NCBI RefSeq assembly: GCF_002632615.1
Contig: NZ_NITZ01000001.1
Span: 310,001 to 374,000 of the forward strand
DNA: 64,000 nucleotides
Reading direction: 5' to 3'
Source: Xenorhabdus miraniensis
GTDB taxonomy: Bacteria > Pseudomonadota > Gammaproteobacteria > Enterobacterales > Enterobacteriaceae
Positions within the stretch are counted from its first letter, which is position 1; each line of letters begins with the position of its first letter. The notes below the pieces were generated by a model, which saw only the letters and a program-made list of their open reading frames with translations, was not told where the DNA came from and made no database searches. A program made the position numbers and the translations under genes. Below, one piece after another: positions 50,098 to 61,166 of this stretch.

Positions 50098-52263
50098 TTA
50101 TTGGCCCGTTTCGAGTCTGGCATAAGCAGCCACCAGCCACTTAATACCTTCACCCTGAAACGCGATTTGCAAGCGGCAATGCTCCCCACTGCCTTCTATA
50201 TTGATAATTGTCCCTTCACCAAATTTGGGATGGTGTACGCGTTGACCCAGTGCATAACCACTATCGCTGGCACTGATCGGCGTACCCAGCCGTTTGTGAC
50301 TGACCGGACGGGATACTGTAGCTCGCAAACGAACTTCTGTTACACATTCTGTCGGCAATTCACCAATAAAACGAGATGGACGGTGGTACACTTCTTTACC
50401 ATATAAGCGACGACTTTCAGCATAGGTCAACGTTAGTTTTTGCATCGCCCTTGTGACACCCACATAGGCCAAACGACGCTCTTCTTCCAATCGTCCGCCC
50501 TCTTCAATGGACATCTGGCTCGGGAACATACCCTCTTCCATGCCCACAATAAAGACTTGCGGAAATTCCAGACCCTTTGCCGAGTGCAAAGTCATCAATT
50601 GTACAGCATCCTGATAAGCGTCTGCCTGGCTTTCCCCAGATTCAAGCGCCGCATGAGAAAGAAAGGCTTGCAATGGCAGTAGATCCTCGTCTTCATCCTG
50701 ATAACTGAATTGACGAGTTGCCGTCACCAATTCTTCAAGGTTTTCGATACGCGCCTGCGCTTTTTCACCTTTTTCTTGCTGATACATTGCCCACAAACCA
50801 GAATCGCGGATAATACGATCAGTTTGGACATGCAGCGGCATTTCCTGTGTTTCTGTTTCCAGCGCTTCAATTAATTCGATGAAACGCTGCAATGCCGATG
50901 CAGCCCGTCCTGCCAGCACTTTCTCCTGAATCAGCGACAAGCTGCTTTCCCATAAGGTTTTTTGCTGATCACGCGCCACTTGGCGCACAACATCAAGCGT
51001 TCTGTCACCAATGCCGCGTGTCGGTGTATTCACCACACGTTCAAAAGCTGCGTCATCATGACGGTTTGCCACCAAACGCAAGTAAGATAAGGCGTCTTTG
51101 ATTTCCTGACGCTCGAAGAAGCGCTGACCACCATAAATGCGGTAAGGCATGGAAGCTTGTAACAAGGCTTCTTCCAGCACTCGGGACTGGGCGTTACTGC
51201 GATACAGAATCGCACACTCTTTCAATGCCCCGCCATTATCCAACCAATGCTTGATTCGGCCAACAACATAACGGGATTCATCCAGCTCATTGAAGGCGCA
51301 ATACAATGAAATAGGCTCGCCTTCACTTCCTTCTGTCCACAAATTTTTGCCCAAACGATCGCTGTTATGCGCGATCAAGGCATTGGCAGCCTTAAGAATA
51401 TTACTGGTCGAACGGTAATTCTGTTCCAGACGGATAGTTTCCGCGCCCGGAAAATCTTTAAGGAAACGCTGGATATTTTCCACCTGCGCACCACGCCAAC
51501 CGTAAATGGACTGGTCGTCGTCCCCGACAATCATTACCTTGCCGCTATCGCCAGCCAGTAGATGAATCCAAGCGTATTGAATACTGTTGGTATCCTGAAA
51601 TTCGTCTACCAGAATATTAGTAAAACGTTCCCGATAATGTTGCAGAATCTGCGGCTTATTCAGCCACAGTTCATGGGCACGTAACAGCAACTCAGCAAAA
51701 TCGACCAATCCGGCGCGATCACACGCTTCCTGATAGGCCTGATAGATTTTCAGCCAAGTTGCTTCCACCGGATTGCCGTAGCTTTCGATATGTTGCGGAC
51801 GCAAGCCTTCATCTTTTTTACCATTGATGTACCACATGCCCTGACGAGCCGGCCACTGTTTGTCATCCAGATTCATTGCCTTGATGATACGCTTGATTAA
51901 GCGATGCTGATCTTCACTATCAAGGATCTGAAAATCCTGCGGCAGGTTGGCATCAAGATGATGGGCTCGCAGCAAGCGGTGGGCAAGGCCATGGAATGTA
52001 CCGATCCACATTCCACCCTGACTGGTGCCAATCAGGCTTTCAATTCTATGGCGCATCTCCGCGGCGGCTTTATTGGTAAACGTGACCGCCATGATGGAAA
52101 ACGGTGAGGCATTTTCAACTGACAGTAACCAGGCGATCCGGTGAACCAATACGCGCGTTTTACCACTACCAGCCCCCGCCAGCACCAACATATTAGTACG
52201 AGATGCCGCGACCGCTTCGCGTTGTTTATCATTCAGGCTTTCGAGCAGATAAGAAACGTCCAT
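50098..52263 (-). CDS. uvrD: DNA helicase II UvrD
   Basis: UvrD of 721 residues, a superfamily 1A 3'-5' helicase for nucleotide-excision and mismatch repair (it works with MutL, also encoded here). The Walker A motif AGAGSGKTRV lies near 29-38, LVDEFQDTN carries Walker B, GDDDQSIYGWRGA is motif III, and TLHSAKGLEFPQVF lies in the C-terminal half. The C-terminal part (GQRVHHPKFGEGTIINIEG) is the RNA-polymerase/UvrB-interacting Tudor-like region. An ATG three codons upstream (52272) is possible, but MDVSYLL matches E. coli. A perfect LexA box lies 36 bases upstream. Confidence 0.97.
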   Translation of the reverse strand: MDVSYLLESLNDKQREAVAASRTNMLVLAGAGSGKTRVLVHRIAWLLSVENASPFSIMAVTFTNKAAAEMRHRIESLIGTSQGGMWIGTFHGLAHRLLRAHHLDANLPQDFQILDSEDQHRLIKRIIKAMNLDDKQWPARQGMWYINGKKDEGLRPQHIESYGNPVEATWLKIYQAYQEACDRAGLVDFAELLLRAHELWLNKPQILQHYRERFTNILVDEFQDTNSIQYAWIHLLAGDSGKVMIVGDDDQSIYGWRGAQVENIQRFLKDFPGAETIRLEQNYRSTSNILKAANALIAHNSDRLGKNLWTEGSEGEPISLYCAFNELDESRYVVGRIKHWLDNGGALKECAILYRSNAQSRVLEEALLQASMPYRIYGGQRFFERQEIKDALSYLRLVANRHDDAAFERVVNTPTRGIGDRTLDVVRQVARDQQKTLWESSLSLIQEKVLAGRAASALQRFIELIEALETETQEMPLHVQTDRIIRDSGLWAMYQQEKGEKAQARIENLEELVTATRQFSYQDEDEDLLPLQAFLSHAALESGESQADAYQDAVQLMTLHSAKGLEFPQVFIVGMEEGMFPSQMSIEEGGRLEEERRLAYVGVTRAMQKLTLTYAESRRLYGKEVYHRPSRFIGELPTECVTEVRLRATVSRPVSHKRLGTPISASDSGYALGQRVHHPKFGEGTIINIEGSGEHCRLQIAFQGEGIKWLVAAYARLETGQ

Positions 52264-52298
52264 AATTACCATCAGTTATTTGCAATGACTCAGTATCA

Positions 52299-52314
52299 CT
52301 GTTTTTTTATACAG
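52299..52314. promoter_or_regulatory. LexA (SOS) box of uvrD
   Basis: CTGTTTTTTTATACAG matches the LexA consensus CTGT-N8-ACAG exactly and lies just before uvrD, between it and the upstream gene yigB. E. coli uvrD is likewise preceded by a LexA box, so DNA-damage induction is expected here too. Confidence 0.85.
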
Positions 52315-52328
52315 ATTACAATCTGAAA

Positions 52329-53045
52329 TTATATCAGTGCTATCAAAGAAGCCAAATCAGAAATCTCAACATGTGGAACCAAGCGCCCTTCGGGTTCCTG
52401 CATCAGATCTTTATTCTCAATGTTAATCCAACACGCCTGCATTCCACTGTACAGGGCACCTTCGACATCTGTATTTAAGTTATCCCCCACATGCAGGATC
52501 TGATTTATCGGCAGATTCAACCGTTCAGCCGCCAGATGGTACATATCCGGATAAGGCTTGGAACGCCCATCCAATCCGGCTTTCAGCACAAACTCGAAAT
52601 AAGGGGCAAGCCCACATGCCTCAGGTTCAGCATTCCCATTGGTGATCGCGACCAACGGAATTTTTTCCGACAACGCGGATAAGGTCTTATGAGTCGATTC
52701 CGGAACGGTGATTTTATTACGCCAGTACCTAAAGCAAGACATAATCTCATCCGTGCCACGTATCGTTTCCTCATAGTTAAAACCGTGATGGTTAAACATC
52801 AGCTCGGCGGATTGCCGACGCCATGATGTAACGTCGTGATAGATTTCAGGCTCTTGCTCAAGGACAGCCTGACGATATAAATACAGATCTTCACGCTCAA
52901 AGTAGCGAAATTTGGCATCGTACTGCCTGATAAAACACAACACTTCTTTTTCGGTTTTATCGATCACAGGATGGTTATCGTAAAGAGTATCGTCCAGATC
53001 GAATGTCATCGCAGCAAACGGTGCGAGAGGCCGATAAAAACGCAT
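52329..53045 (-). CDS. yigB: HAD-family phosphatase YigB (riboflavin pathway)
   Basis: YigB of 238 residues, a HAD phosphatase shown in E. coli to dephosphorylate 5-amino-6-(5-phospho-D-ribitylamino)uracil in riboflavin and FMN synthesis. Motif [16 protein letters not shown] is near residues 13-27, motif [11 protein letters not shown] near 134, the lysine motif is [10 protein letters not shown], and motif [16 protein letters not shown] follows. The ATG overlaps the xerC stop by one base (TAATG), indicating coupled translation in the dapF-yigA-xerC-yigB unit. Confidence 0.96.
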   Translation of the reverse strand: MRFYRPLAPFAAMTFDLDDTLYDNHPVIDKTEKEVLCFIRQYDAKFRYFEREDLYLYRQAVLEQEPEIYHDVTSWRRQSAELMFNHHGFNYEETIRGTDEIMSCFRYWRNKITVPESTHKTLSALSEKIPLVAITNGNAEPEACGLAPYFEFVLKAGLDGRSKPYPDMYHLAAERLNLPINQILHVGDNLNTDVEGALYSGMQACWINIENKDLMQEPEGRLVPHVEISDLASLIALI

Positions 53046-53959
53046 TATGATTTCCCTCGTTTAGCTCTGGGGTGGGCGACATCATAGACTTTGGTTAAAT
53101 GCTGGAAATCCAGATGCGTATAGATCTGAGTCGTTGACAGGTTGGCATGACCAAGCAATTCCTGTACAGCACGCAGATCACCACTGGATTCCAAAATATG
53201 TGTAGCAAAAGAGTGGCGCAATTTATGGGGGTTGATATGGCTATTTACGCCTTGCCGGATACCCCATTGCTCAAATCGTTTTTGTACGTTACGGGCAGAG
53301 ATCCGTTTTCCACTCTTGGTGGAAATAAAAAGCGCATTATCTTCCGGCTCAAACAGCTCCCGCATTTCCAGCCAACGCTGAAGCCATTCCTGCGCCATAT
53401 GGCCGAACGGCACTTTACGCTCTTTGCTGCCTTTGCCATGTACCCAGACTTCGCCACCCTCCAGATCCAAATGGCGACAATCAAGGCCAACCAACTCAGA
53501 CAGACGCAGGCCCGCGCCATACATCACTTCCAGCATGGTTCTGTCACGCACTGACAGAGGATCATTCAAATTGATGTTGAGTAATTGATTAACTTCATCC
53601 ACATCCATGTTTTTCGGTAAGTGTCTTTTTTTACGGGGCACACTGACACTTTTAGCAGGATTGGCATCCAACTTTCCCTGTGTCATCATCCAGTCAAGAA
53701 AAGTGCGTAAGGATGAAAGACGCAGGGCGAGGCTGGCTGACTGCAATCCTGCCCGGCGACTGCGAGAAGCAAACATTCTGACTTTTGCCGGATCAAGCGC
53801 CTGCCACTCACAGACTCCTATCTCCAGTGACATTTCCGCCAGAACGGCTAAATGGCGTCGATAGTTGGTTATCGTAACCGGGCTTAAGCGCCGTTCAACC
53901 CTCAAATAGTGTAAAAAGGCTTCGACAGGCTCCAACAGCAGATCGATCGGCTGATTCAT
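53045..53959 (-). CDS. xerC: Tyrosine recombinase XerC
   Basis: XerC of 304 residues works with XerD at dif to resolve chromosome dimers at division. An N-terminal SAM-like core-binding domain (about 10-95) precedes the catalytic domain. The conserved residues appear in [14 protein letters not shown] (first Arg), [13 protein letters not shown] (Lys), [15 protein letters not shown] (His and second Arg), [14 protein letters not shown] (second His and the nucleophilic Tyr). It overlaps yigA by 4 bases and yigB by one. Confidence 0.97.
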   Translation of the reverse strand: MNQPIDLLLEPVEAFLHYLRVERRLSPVTITNYRRHLAVLAEMSLEIGVCEWQALDPAKVRMFASRSRRAGLQSASLALRLSSLRTFLDWMMTQGKLDANPAKSVSVPRKKRHLPKNMDVDEVNQLLNINLNDPLSVRDRTMLEVMYGAGLRLSELVGLDCRHLDLEGGEVWVHGKGSKERKVPFGHMAQEWLQRWLEMRELFEPEDNALFISTKSGKRISARNVQKRFEQWGIRQGVNSHINPHKLRHSFATHILESSGDLRAVQELLGHANLSTTQIYTHLDFQHLTKVYDVAHPRAKRGKS

Positions 53960-54660
53960 GCGCGTTCAATCCAGCGGGATAATAGCCCCGGCAGCAGTTT
54001 CGCCAAATGGCCGAGAAGGTCAGTTCCCATATCTTCATGATAATGCCGTTTATCATGGCTATTGAAAATCACCATACCCAAATCCCCTTGTGACCCTAAA
54101 AGGGAGATCGCCACAGAACCGACATGACGCGCTTGTGGCATCAGTAATAAAATTTCCGGGCCGTGCAAAATGCCAAGGTAATGATTTGTGTCACCAAATC
54201 GCTTTATGCGGACAGGTTCAAAAGAATGGCGGGATATCGCCAATTCCGGTGAATTCAGTGGTGCCCCAAGATGCCATTTATCACTGAACAACCGAATATA
54301 GCTGTTACTTAATCCAAGTGTTTTTGTCCATGAACTCAAACGGGAAAGAAAATCCTGCAAGCTTTTGGCACCAGAGAGATCTGACAGTAATTGCAGCAGA
54401 CTGCTAAATAGCACTTCATTTTGTTTTGCCTGCTCCATCAAATGGATTAAATCATCTTCCAAATAACGGATGCGTTTCCTCTGGCGGTTCATATGCCATT
54501 CCACCAAAGAAACGCACTCCCGCACCGGATGGGGAACTCTTATATTATCGACCAGATTGGCATTGCGGATAAAAAAATCTGGATTATTCAGCAAATAATC
54601 CACTACCGCTTGATCATTCAGCCTGTCTTCGATACGCAATGGTTCGTCTTTTTCACCCAT
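53956..54660 (-). CDS. yigA: DUF484 (GAF-like) protein YigA
   Basis: A DUF484 family protein of 234 residues. Family marks are [39 protein letters not shown], a coiled coil, and a GAF-like C-terminal domain ([19 protein letters not shown]; ending [12 protein letters not shown]). The function is not known. The frame is open to a TTG at 54693 and contains another ATG at 54675. ATG 54660 was chosen because it gives the same length as E. coli YigA (235) and begins near the conserved part, but the start is uncertain. It stands between dapF and xerC as in other enterobacteria. Confidence 0.9.
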   Translation of the reverse strand: MGEKDEPLRIEDRLNDQAVVDYLLNNPDFFIRNANLVDNIRVPHPVRECVSLVEWHMNRQRKRIRYLEDDLIHLMEQAKQNEVLFSSLLQLLSDLSGAKSLQDFLSRLSSWTKTLGLSNSYIRLFSDKWHLGAPLNSPELAISRHSFEPVRIKRFGDTNHYLGILHGPEILLLMPQARHVGSVAISLLGSQGDLGMVIFNSHDKRHYHEDMGTDLLGHLAKLLPGLLSRWIERA

Positions 54661-54708
54661 TTTCCAATGCCCCATATTCCAAGAATGACTCAATAAACAC
54701 TGAATCAG

Positions 54709-55533
54709 TCACAAATGAATCGTGCCGTCATAAACGTGGGTTGCAGGCCCGGTCATAAAGAGAGGTTTGCCCGGCCCTTCCCAACGAATCTGCAAAGAGC
54801 CGCCCGGAAGATCAACCTGAACCTGCTTATCCAGAAGATCTTGCTGGATACCTACCGCCACGGCTGCACATGCACCACTGCCACACGCCCGTGTTTCGCC
54901 CGCCCCACGCTCAAAGACCCGCAGCCGAATACGGCCCCGATTCATAACCTGCATAAAACCAACATTTACCCGCTCAGGAAAGCGCTCATGATTTTCCAAC
55001 ACAGCTCCCAGCACTTCCACATCAGCCGTGTCTACATCTTCAACCTGTATGACACAATGAGGATTACCCATCGACACTACACCACACAGTACCGTGCGTT
55101 CTATCGCCCGGATAATATAGGTTTTCTCCGCTTTATTGGCCCGAAAGGGAACGCGTTGCGGCTCAAAGTCTGGTTCCCCCATATTGACACAGACTTGATC
55201 ATCATTTGTGATGCTCAATACCATCCGGCCTGCTCGCGTACTGACTTTAATATCACGCTTATTCGTCAGTCCCTTCAAACGAACAAAACGGGCAAAGCAG
55301 CGCGCCCCATTACCACACTGAGAAACCTCGCTGCCATCTGAATTAAAAATACGATAGTGGAAGTCCAAGTCAGGATCATAAGGCGCTTCAACAATCAGAA
55401 GCTGATCAAAACCTATCCCGGTATTCCGATCAGACAGACGGCAAATTAATTCTGGAGAAAAATAAACATTTTGGGTCACTGCATCAACGACCATAAAATC
55501 ATTGCCAAGACCGTGCATTTTGGAGAACTGCAT
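54709..55533 (-). CDS. dapF: Diaminopimelate epimerase
   Basis: DapF of 274 residues interconverts LL- and meso-diaminopimelate for lysine and peptidoglycan synthesis without a cofactor. The two active-site cysteines lie in [11 protein letters not shown] (about Cys73) and [11 protein letters not shown] (about Cys217). ATG 55533 ([13 protein letters not shown]) is preceded by GGAG at 6 bases and equals the E. coli start; the upstream TTG gives an unneeded extension. It follows lptM closely and opens the dapF-yigA-xerC-yigB group. Confidence 0.98.
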   Translation of the reverse strand: MQFSKMHGLGNDFMVVDAVTQNVYFSPELICRLSDRNTGIGFDQLLIVEAPYDPDLDFHYRIFNSDGSEVSQCGNGARCFARFVRLKGLTNKRDIKVSTRAGRMVLSITNDDQVCVNMGEPDFEPQRVPFRANKAEKTYIIRAIERTVLCGVVSMGNPHCVIQVEDVDTADVEVLGAVLENHERFPERVNVGFMQVMNRGRIRLRVFERGAGETRACGSGACAAVAVGIQQDLLDKQVQVDLPGGSLQIRWEGPGKPLFMTGPATHVYDGTIHL

Positions 55534-55564
55534 ATACGACTCCAAGAAAAATCACATTACCGAC

Positions 55565-55756
55565 TCACTGTCTTTGAGCATCCGCTGGCGTACTGTCTGA
55601 CGTGCTTTCTGGCTGCACTTTATCCACCTTCTTCACAGGAGCCTGTGTTGCAGATGCCTCCGCAGGTGGAAAATAAAGAGGGCCTTTCAAACCGCAACCA
55701 GCCAGAGAGAGTAGTGTTATGATAGTCAATGACCAACGGAGTTGTTTTTTCATCAT
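55565..55756 (-). CDS. lptM: LPS translocon maturation lipoprotein LptM (YifL)
   Basis: A 63-residue lipoprotein with a signal peptide and lipobox LSLAGC (Cys at residue 21), followed by GLKGPLYFPP, the conserved stretch of LptM/YifL. In E. coli LptM helps oxidative maturation of the LptD-LptE outer-membrane LPS translocon. The Pro/Ser/Thr-rich tail is poorly conserved. The second Met may be the true start. It lies 31 bases upstream of dapF and is divergent from cyaY. Confidence 0.93.
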   Translation of the reverse strand: MMKKQLRWSLTIITLLSLAGCGLKGPLYFPPAEASATQAPVKKVDKVQPESTSDSTPADAQRQ

Positions 55757-55831
55757 ATTAATGCCTGTGATTCATGCGCCAATACTCTCTATAATCGCAG
55801 CTAGGCCCTGAAAAGCAAATAGGAAATAAAC

Positions 55832-56152
55832 ATGAACGATAGCGAATTTCATCAATTAGCCGATCAATTGATGCTTCATCTTGAAGAACAACTGGATAAT
55901 TACGATGGGGATGCAGACATTGACTGTGAAACAAATGGCGGTGTGATGACGCTAAGTTTTGAAAACGACAGCAAAATCATTATTAACCGCCAGGAACCTT
56001 TCCATCAAATTTGGCTGGCAACCAAAAATGGGGGGTATCATTTTGATTATCGTGATAATCAATGGATTTGTGATCGCAGTGGTAACGATTTTATCTCCAT
56101 GCTGGCACAAGCCATTACAGAGCAGAGCGGTGAAGCATTTCAATTTTCGTGA
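55832..56152 (+). CDS. cyaY: Frataxin-like iron-sulfur assembly protein CyaY
   Basis: CyaY of 106 residues, the bacterial frataxin that binds iron and modulates IscS activity in Fe-S cluster assembly. An acidic N-terminal helix ([20 protein letters not shown]) is the iron-binding face. The beta-sheet region holds [20 protein letters not shown] and the YHFDY segment. It is convergent with cyaA and divergent from lptM, the conserved position. Confidence 0.97.
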   Translation: MNDSEFHQLADQLMLHLEEQLDNYDGDADIDCETNGGVMTLSFENDSKIIINRQEPFHQIWLATKNGGYHFDYRDNQWICDRSGNDFISMLAQAITEQSGEAFQFS

Positions 56153-56163
56153 CCACCTTTTAC

Positions 56164-56186
56164 AAGCGCCTAAAAAACAGGCGCTT
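56164..56186. terminator. Hairpin between convergent cyaY and cyaA
   Basis: An 8-bp inverted repeat AAGCGCCT / AGGCGCTT with a 7-base A-rich loop lies 11 bases after the cyaY stop. The T run is weak in both directions, so termination efficiency is uncertain. Confidence 0.6.
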
Positions 56187-56239
56187 AATGTTACGGCCTT
56201 ATTGACGACTACTTAATACTTGAAACCTATTGGGATATA

Positions 56240-58837
56240 TCAACAGTGATACAAAGAGCGATAGGTATCATGAGCACCACAGGATTCCTCAAGGCGGCCA
56301 TCATAGGGTCTTGTATCGTTGGTCTCTATAGTATCCAGCGGGAACGTTCCATCCACAAAAGGCGCCACATGAGTACGCTCGCCTTTCTTAACGATTTGAT
56401 AGAACTGCGGCAAGTTGAAATTGATAAAACTGGAACCATAAGTAAAGCGATCGTGTGATGAAGAATAAAAACGGCTGATATCACGTACCAACTCTTCTTT
56501 ACTTCCTTCACAATGCGAATAGATTTCTACCCGATTTGATTCGTCGAGGATATAAATATTGAATCCTTGCTTCTTCTCAATATCTTCGAAAAAAAACTGG
56601 ATAATACCTTCACAAGCAAACCCATCGATCACAGGCGGTAAATGTTTTTCTTTGGTATCAATTTTGACTGGCAGGCCATGCAGTTTGGTATTGGAAATTG
56701 CACCATAGAATTCCACTGCATTTTCCAGTTTTTGAACCGAAACGTTTAACCGTTCAAAAAAGAGACCCCAGGTTTGGCCTGAAATACGTAACGCCTTAAA
56801 GCGATTAGGATCCTGACGATTACTGGAAAGACGCAACTCTATACATTCTGAAACCAGTTGCTGAATACGGGTACAGATAAGCCCGCCCAGATGTTTGCTG
56901 TAACAGAAGACTTCAACGTCAGACGGCGGTGCGGCATCCTGATGCATTTTACCTAATATGGTCTTTAATGCTTCCAGTACTGATTGTTCTCCACTGAAAT
57001 GCAGGGTTCTCACTTCATTCCATGAGTTGCGGTAAAGTAAATCGATGCTGCCCACCAAACATTGCTGCAACTCACCAAAGCTGAAAACATTCAGTTTTCT
57101 CAGATCAAAATGAACAAACTGATTGGAAAATGCCGCTGTCGGATCTTCTTCCAAGTTGACAATGATCGCTAAATGGCGAATTTCACAAGGGCTGTACAAG
57201 GCTTTTGGCGTAGGTGCCGGAAGACGGATCGGAAAATGCGTGGCAATATCATTGACCAAATCACACAATTTATTTCTGTCGCACTGTGATTTCCCGTGAT
57301 GAACATGAATCCGGGTGCCTTTGGTCAGTAATCCATTAAAATATGTCCAGGAAACTAACTTATTCAAATAGCGGTTATATTCCAGCGGTTGGTGCCCAAT
57401 TATCGATTCTATCGTGGGAGCACAGTTGTAAAGATACCAACCACTGCGGTTGACACGCCCCGGCGGAACATAAATGAACGTCAGATCTTGCTCTGACAAA
57501 TCCGGAGATATCTGAGGATTCACCAGCGTCACTTTACCGGGTAATGCTTCAAAAGCCGCATACAATTTACGGGTCAATACCCCGATATCCTGCGGGCTGG
57601 CACTCACACTTAAATTGTTACGGCGGGCAAAACGAATCAGGTTGCGATAACTCTGCATCATGGTATCGAGCAATTCATTATGTGCCTCACGCACCTGCTC
57701 AATCTTCCACGAGTTGCGATTATCCAACATAGCGAGTTTGTTATCATCCCAATCCCATTCATGCACCAACTGGGATATGACCTGACGACGCCATCCTGTA
57801 CAGCCTTTATCATCACGGCCTTCCAGTGACTTTTCACATACCTTCAGGTAAAAACAACGACGCGCCAAATCTAGGCGCGTAAGGTCGTTTGTGGCAGTCA
57901 GATAACGGGTTACACGTTCCAACATCATGCTATAAGCATCAAGGCCAAAGGAAACAATCGCGCCATCATGGAAGTACTGTTTCATTTCCATAGCCAGTAG
58001 TTTTCCATTGGGATATTCCCATGAATAAGCTTCCAGCAACAGACTTTTCAATACCGCCTTATAAGGAGAATCCACACTTTTATAAAGCTGCCAAAGACTC
58101 GCTCCAAAATATTCTTCCGCAGACAGCTCACCCAAACCGCCCAAATCCAGCCATTCATTTGGCGTTAGAACACCTTGAGCATAGAGGGAAAGCACATATT
58201 CATCGTAATGTGCTTCCTCTTCCACAGGAACCATCGCCCACAGCAAGCGTTTACCGGCCATACAAACCGCAGTGCGATAAAATTCATCAAGCAGGAGAAT
58301 ATGTTGGGTAGAGCCGCAATCTTCACCACCCAGACTGCCGCTGGCATGATGCCGAAAACGATTTTCATCAATCAGAAAGAAGGTAACCTCAATTCCCAGC
58401 GTCGCTGCCCACTGTTCTATCAAGGTACATTTTTGCTCCAGTAACGCTTTCTCATCACTATCCAGCCAGGATTGATGACAAACCCAAATATCCACGTCAG
58501 AGGAACAACTTTGGCCTATAGAGGAAGTACTGCCCATTGAGTAAATTCCCGTAATCGGCAATTCACCATTGGAGGTATGCGACAAGGCACCAGCAAGCTG
58601 GCTTTCCAGATCATTAATCCAAAACTGCTGTGATTCATCAGGCGTAAAAAAGCAAACGCCATGAGGAACGTTGCCTTTGATATAGCCTGGCATCATTGGA
58701 TGATGATAATGTAATAATACTGGAATTAAACTATAAACTTGCTTAAAAGCGTCACTCATTGAGCTAGTTGCGCGCTCTAGTCTAAGTTGGTTAATTGCAT
58801 CCAGTCGCTGCTTCAGCGTTTCAATATAGAGATACAA
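56240..58837 (-). CDS. cyaA: Adenylate cyclase (class I)
   Basis: CyaA of 865 residues synthesises cAMP from ATP and is activated by phosphorylated EIIA-Glc in enterobacteria. The N-terminal catalytic half carries [19 protein letters not shown] (about 101-119) and [20 protein letters not shown]. The C-terminal half ([20 protein letters not shown]) is the regulatory part. The start is TTG at 58837, matching the known inefficient UUG start of E. coli cyaA ([19 protein letters not shown]). The tail after about 835 differs from E. coli. A CRP site lies upstream at 58946-58961. Confidence 0.97.
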   Translation of the reverse strand: MYLYIETLKQRLDAINQLRLERATSSMSDAFKQVYSLIPVLLHYHHPMMPGYIKGNVPHGVCFFTPDESQQFWINDLESQLAGALSHTSNGELPITGIYSMGSTSSIGQSCSSDVDIWVCHQSWLDSDEKALLEQKCTLIEQWAATLGIEVTFFLIDENRFRHHASGSLGGEDCGSTQHILLLDEFYRTAVCMAGKRLLWAMVPVEEEAHYDEYVLSLYAQGVLTPNEWLDLGGLGELSAEEYFGASLWQLYKSVDSPYKAVLKSLLLEAYSWEYPNGKLLAMEMKQYFHDGAIVSFGLDAYSMMLERVTRYLTATNDLTRLDLARRCFYLKVCEKSLEGRDDKGCTGWRRQVISQLVHEWDWDDNKLAMLDNRNSWKIEQVREAHNELLDTMMQSYRNLIRFARRNNLSVSASPQDIGVLTRKLYAAFEALPGKVTLVNPQISPDLSEQDLTFIYVPPGRVNRSGWYLYNCAPTIESIIGHQPLEYNRYLNKLVSWTYFNGLLTKGTRIHVHHGKSQCDRNKLCDLVNDIATHFPIRLPAPTPKALYSPCEIRHLAIIVNLEEDPTAAFSNQFVHFDLRKLNVFSFGELQQCLVGSIDLLYRNSWNEVRTLHFSGEQSVLEALKTILGKMHQDAAPPSDVEVFCYSKHLGGLICTRIQQLVSECIELRLSSNRQDPNRFKALRISGQTWGLFFERLNVSVQKLENAVEFYGAISNTKLHGLPVKIDTKEKHLPPVIDGFACEGIIQFFFEDIEKKQGFNIYILDESNRVEIYSHCEGSKEELVRDISRFYSSSHDRFTYGSSFINFNLPQFYQIVKKGERTHVAPFVDGTFPLDTIETNDTRPYDGRLEESCGAHDTYRSLYHC

Positions 58838-59467
58838 GAGTTTCGCCTGATATCAGTTCCAGTGCCTAAAGTAGTCCCCTGTTTCCGATAACGCGTGGTA
58901 TTACAAGATTATTTAAAATTATTTTTACAAACTTATTGTCGGAAACGTGATCAATTTAACACCTTGCAGTCGAAGCGTAAAGTATGCGCTACCACTCTTT
59001 CGCCTCACCTGCAATAGTCAAATAGCAATTAACTCTTTGTAAAATATTAATTTAATCACAAAACAGATACAAAAATATGTTTTTTCAAATAAGTATTATA
59101 GTTGATTATTTTTCATATAAAGGATGTAAGGTCTTGTAAAGCATCAGACTTCCAGAGTTATATTCCCCTGATAATATTTTTTAATTGTTAATAATCTCTC
59201 GTCGTTTTTTACTAACCAACTCATCTTAAAATGTTAATTTGCTTTTAAATCAATCTTTTTGTTTATTTTCTCCATTTAAATAAAACATTATTTTAATATT
59301 TAAAATTATTTTTATCTTATAAACTGTATATCCATATACTATTTTACTTTTTCTGGTCTTTTCGTAACTGGAAAAAAAATCATTGAAATGTTAAAACTGG
59401 CGCTATTTTCTCACTCATTGGTGGCTAATTAGTGGCTAAAAAGCCGCCATACCCAATATATTTATCC
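58838..59467. other. Divergent cyaA-hemC intergenic region
   Basis: About 630 AT-rich bases separate the divergent cyaA and hemC genes. The cyaA side keeps a CRP site (58946-58961) at the position expected for the regulated cyaA promoter. The hemC side is unusually AT-rich (59040-59350) and holds no frame I can support. GTG 59432 opens the hemC frame early but is unlikely to be used. Confidence 0.6.
58946..58961. promoter_or_regulatory. CRP-cAMP site upstream of cyaA
   Basis: On the minus strand TGTTAAATTGATCACG fits the CRP pattern TGTGA-N6-TCACA with a strong right half. The wider AGGTGTTAAATTGATCACG appears essentially identical to the autoregulatory CRP site of the E. coli cyaA promoter as I remember it. 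It supports negative autoregulation of cAMP synthesis. Confidence 0.75.
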
Positions 59468-60409
59468 ATGACAATGAAAATCATTCGTATCGCTACCCGC
59501 CAAAGCCCATTGGCTATGTGGCAAGCGCAATATGTTCAAAAACAACTGGAACACTTTCATCCAGAATTAAAAGTAGAGCTGGTTCCAATGGTCACACGTG
59601 GCGATATTATCCTTGATACACCATTAGCAAAGGTGGGAGGCAAGGGCCTGTTCGTGAAAGAATTAGAACTGGCATTGCTTGAAAAACGCGCTGATATTGC
59701 TGTCCATTCCATGAAAGATGTCCCTGTCGAATTTCCCGACGGTTTGGGGTTGGTCACAATCTGCGAACGGGATGATCCACGGGATGCTTTTGTTTCAGTA
59801 AAATACGCTTCGCTTGATGATTTGCCAGCAGGCAGTATTGTTGGGACATCCAGCTTACGCCGTCAGTGCCAAATTCGCCAGCTACACCCTGATTTTGTCG
59901 TCCGTGATTTACGCGGTAATGTCGGCACCCGCCTGAGCAAACTTGATAATGGCGACTATGATGCCATTATCCTTGCAACGGCAGGGCTAAAAAGACTAGG
60001 GCTCGAAGAACGCATTCGCACGCCATTGGCACCAGAGTTACTGCTGCCAGCCGTCGGTCAAGGTGCTGTGGGGATTGAGTGCCGGCTTGATGATCAGCAG
60101 ACCCGTGAACTGCTGGCGCCCTTGAACCATGCCAGAACAGAAACTTGCGTTCTTGCTGAACGAGCTATGAATACCCGCCTTGAAGGGGGTTGCCAGGTAC
60201 CGATTGGCAGTTATGCCATCTGGCAAGAAGACAAGATCTGGCTACGTGCTCTGGTTGGCGCGCCTGATGGGAAAGTGATTGTACGCGGCGAAAGAAGAGT
60301 ATTACCAGAAGAGGCCCGTCAGGCTGGAGTAGCATTGGCGGAGGAGTTATTGGAAAAAGGCGCCCGCCAAATTTTGGCCAGCGTATACCAGAGGAATCCA
60401 CCTGAATGA
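59468..60409 (+). CDS. hemC: Porphobilinogen deaminase (hydroxymethylbilane synthase)
   Basis: HemC of 313 residues polymerises four porphobilinogen units to hydroxymethylbilane. Conserved blocks are [59 protein letters not shown] and LRGNVGTRL. The cysteine that carries the dipyrromethane cofactor lies in [12 protein letters not shown]. The start is uncertain: ATG 59468 (MTMKIIRIA) and ATG 59474 are both possible and neither has a strong Shine-Dalgarno. It heads the hemCDXY operon and overlaps hemD by 4 bases. Confidence 0.97.
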   Translation: MTMKIIRIATRQSPLAMWQAQYVQKQLEHFHPELKVELVPMVTRGDIILDTPLAKVGGKGLFVKELELALLEKRADIAVHSMKDVPVEFPDGLGLVTICERDDPRDAFVSVKYASLDDLPAGSIVGTSSLRRQCQIRQLHPDFVVRDLRGNVGTRLSKLDNGDYDAIILATAGLKRLGLEERIRTPLAPELLLPAVGQGAVGIECRLDDQQTRELLAPLNHARTETCVLAERAMNTRLEGGCQVPIGSYAIWQEDKIWLRALVGAPDGKVIVRGERRVLPEEARQAGVALAEELLEKGARQILASVYQRNPPE

Positions 60410-61146
60410 GCATTTTGATCACCCGCCCTGCTCCCGCAGGAGAGGAATTGGTCAGGCGATTGCGGGCTATCGGAAAAATAGCCTTCAGTGCACCACTCAT
60501 CGAAATTTGTCCGGGAGCCGATTTGCCATTGCTGTCACAAAAACTGCAATGGTTATCTGCGGGGGATCTGGTTTTCCTGTTATCAAAAAACGCCGTTCAT
60601 TATGCCAATCAGCAGCTTGTTCAAGAGAGCCTGTCATGGCCTGATAAGCTCTCTTACTATGGCATCGGTAAATCGACTTCCCTGATGTTTCATCAACAAA
60701 CCGGGTTAGAAATCGCTTGGTCCAGACAAGGTGAAACCAGTGAAGATCTACTGAAACTTCCCGCTCTACAGAAAACGAGTAATAAAAAGATTTTATTGCT
60801 CCGAGGTAATGGCGGCCGTGAGGTCATTGCTTCCACGTTAAGAATGCGGGAAGGAATAGTGGATTACTGTGAATGTTATTCACGACAGCCAGTTAAATAT
60901 CATGCAGCCGATTTCAGTTATCACTGGCAACAATATGGTATAAAAACCATTGTTGTTACAAGTGGCGAAATGCTGCAACTGTTATATAACTTAGTAACTG
61001 ATAGCGATGGAAAAGCGTGGTTATTGAGTTGCTGTCTGGTTGTAGTCAGCGAACGCCTTGCTAATATTGCCCAAACATTGGGCTGGCAAACAATAAAAGT
61101 AGCCAAGAGTGCAGATAATGACGCCTTAATCCAGGCGCTGGAATAA
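60406..61146 (+). CDS. hemD: Uroporphyrinogen-III synthase
   Basis: HemD of 246 residues cyclises hydroxymethylbilane with inversion of ring D. The family is weakly conserved; recognisable parts are [19 protein letters not shown] at the start, [13 protein letters not shown], and [15 protein letters not shown] with [18 protein letters not shown] near the end. The ATG overlaps the hemC stop (ATGA), so the two enzymes are translationally coupled. hemX begins 20 bases later. Confidence 0.96.
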   Translation: MSILITRPAPAGEELVRRLRAIGKIAFSAPLIEICPGADLPLLSQKLQWLSAGDLVFLLSKNAVHYANQQLVQESLSWPDKLSYYGIGKSTSLMFHQQTGLEIAWSRQGETSEDLLKLPALQKTSNKKILLLRGNGGREVIASTLRMREGIVDYCECYSRQPVKYHAADFSYHWQQYGIKTIVVTSGEMLQLLYNLVTDSDGKAWLLSCCLVVVSERLANIAQTLGWQTIKVAKSADNDALIQALE

Positions 61147-61166
61147 ACCAATATGGGATGTCCATT

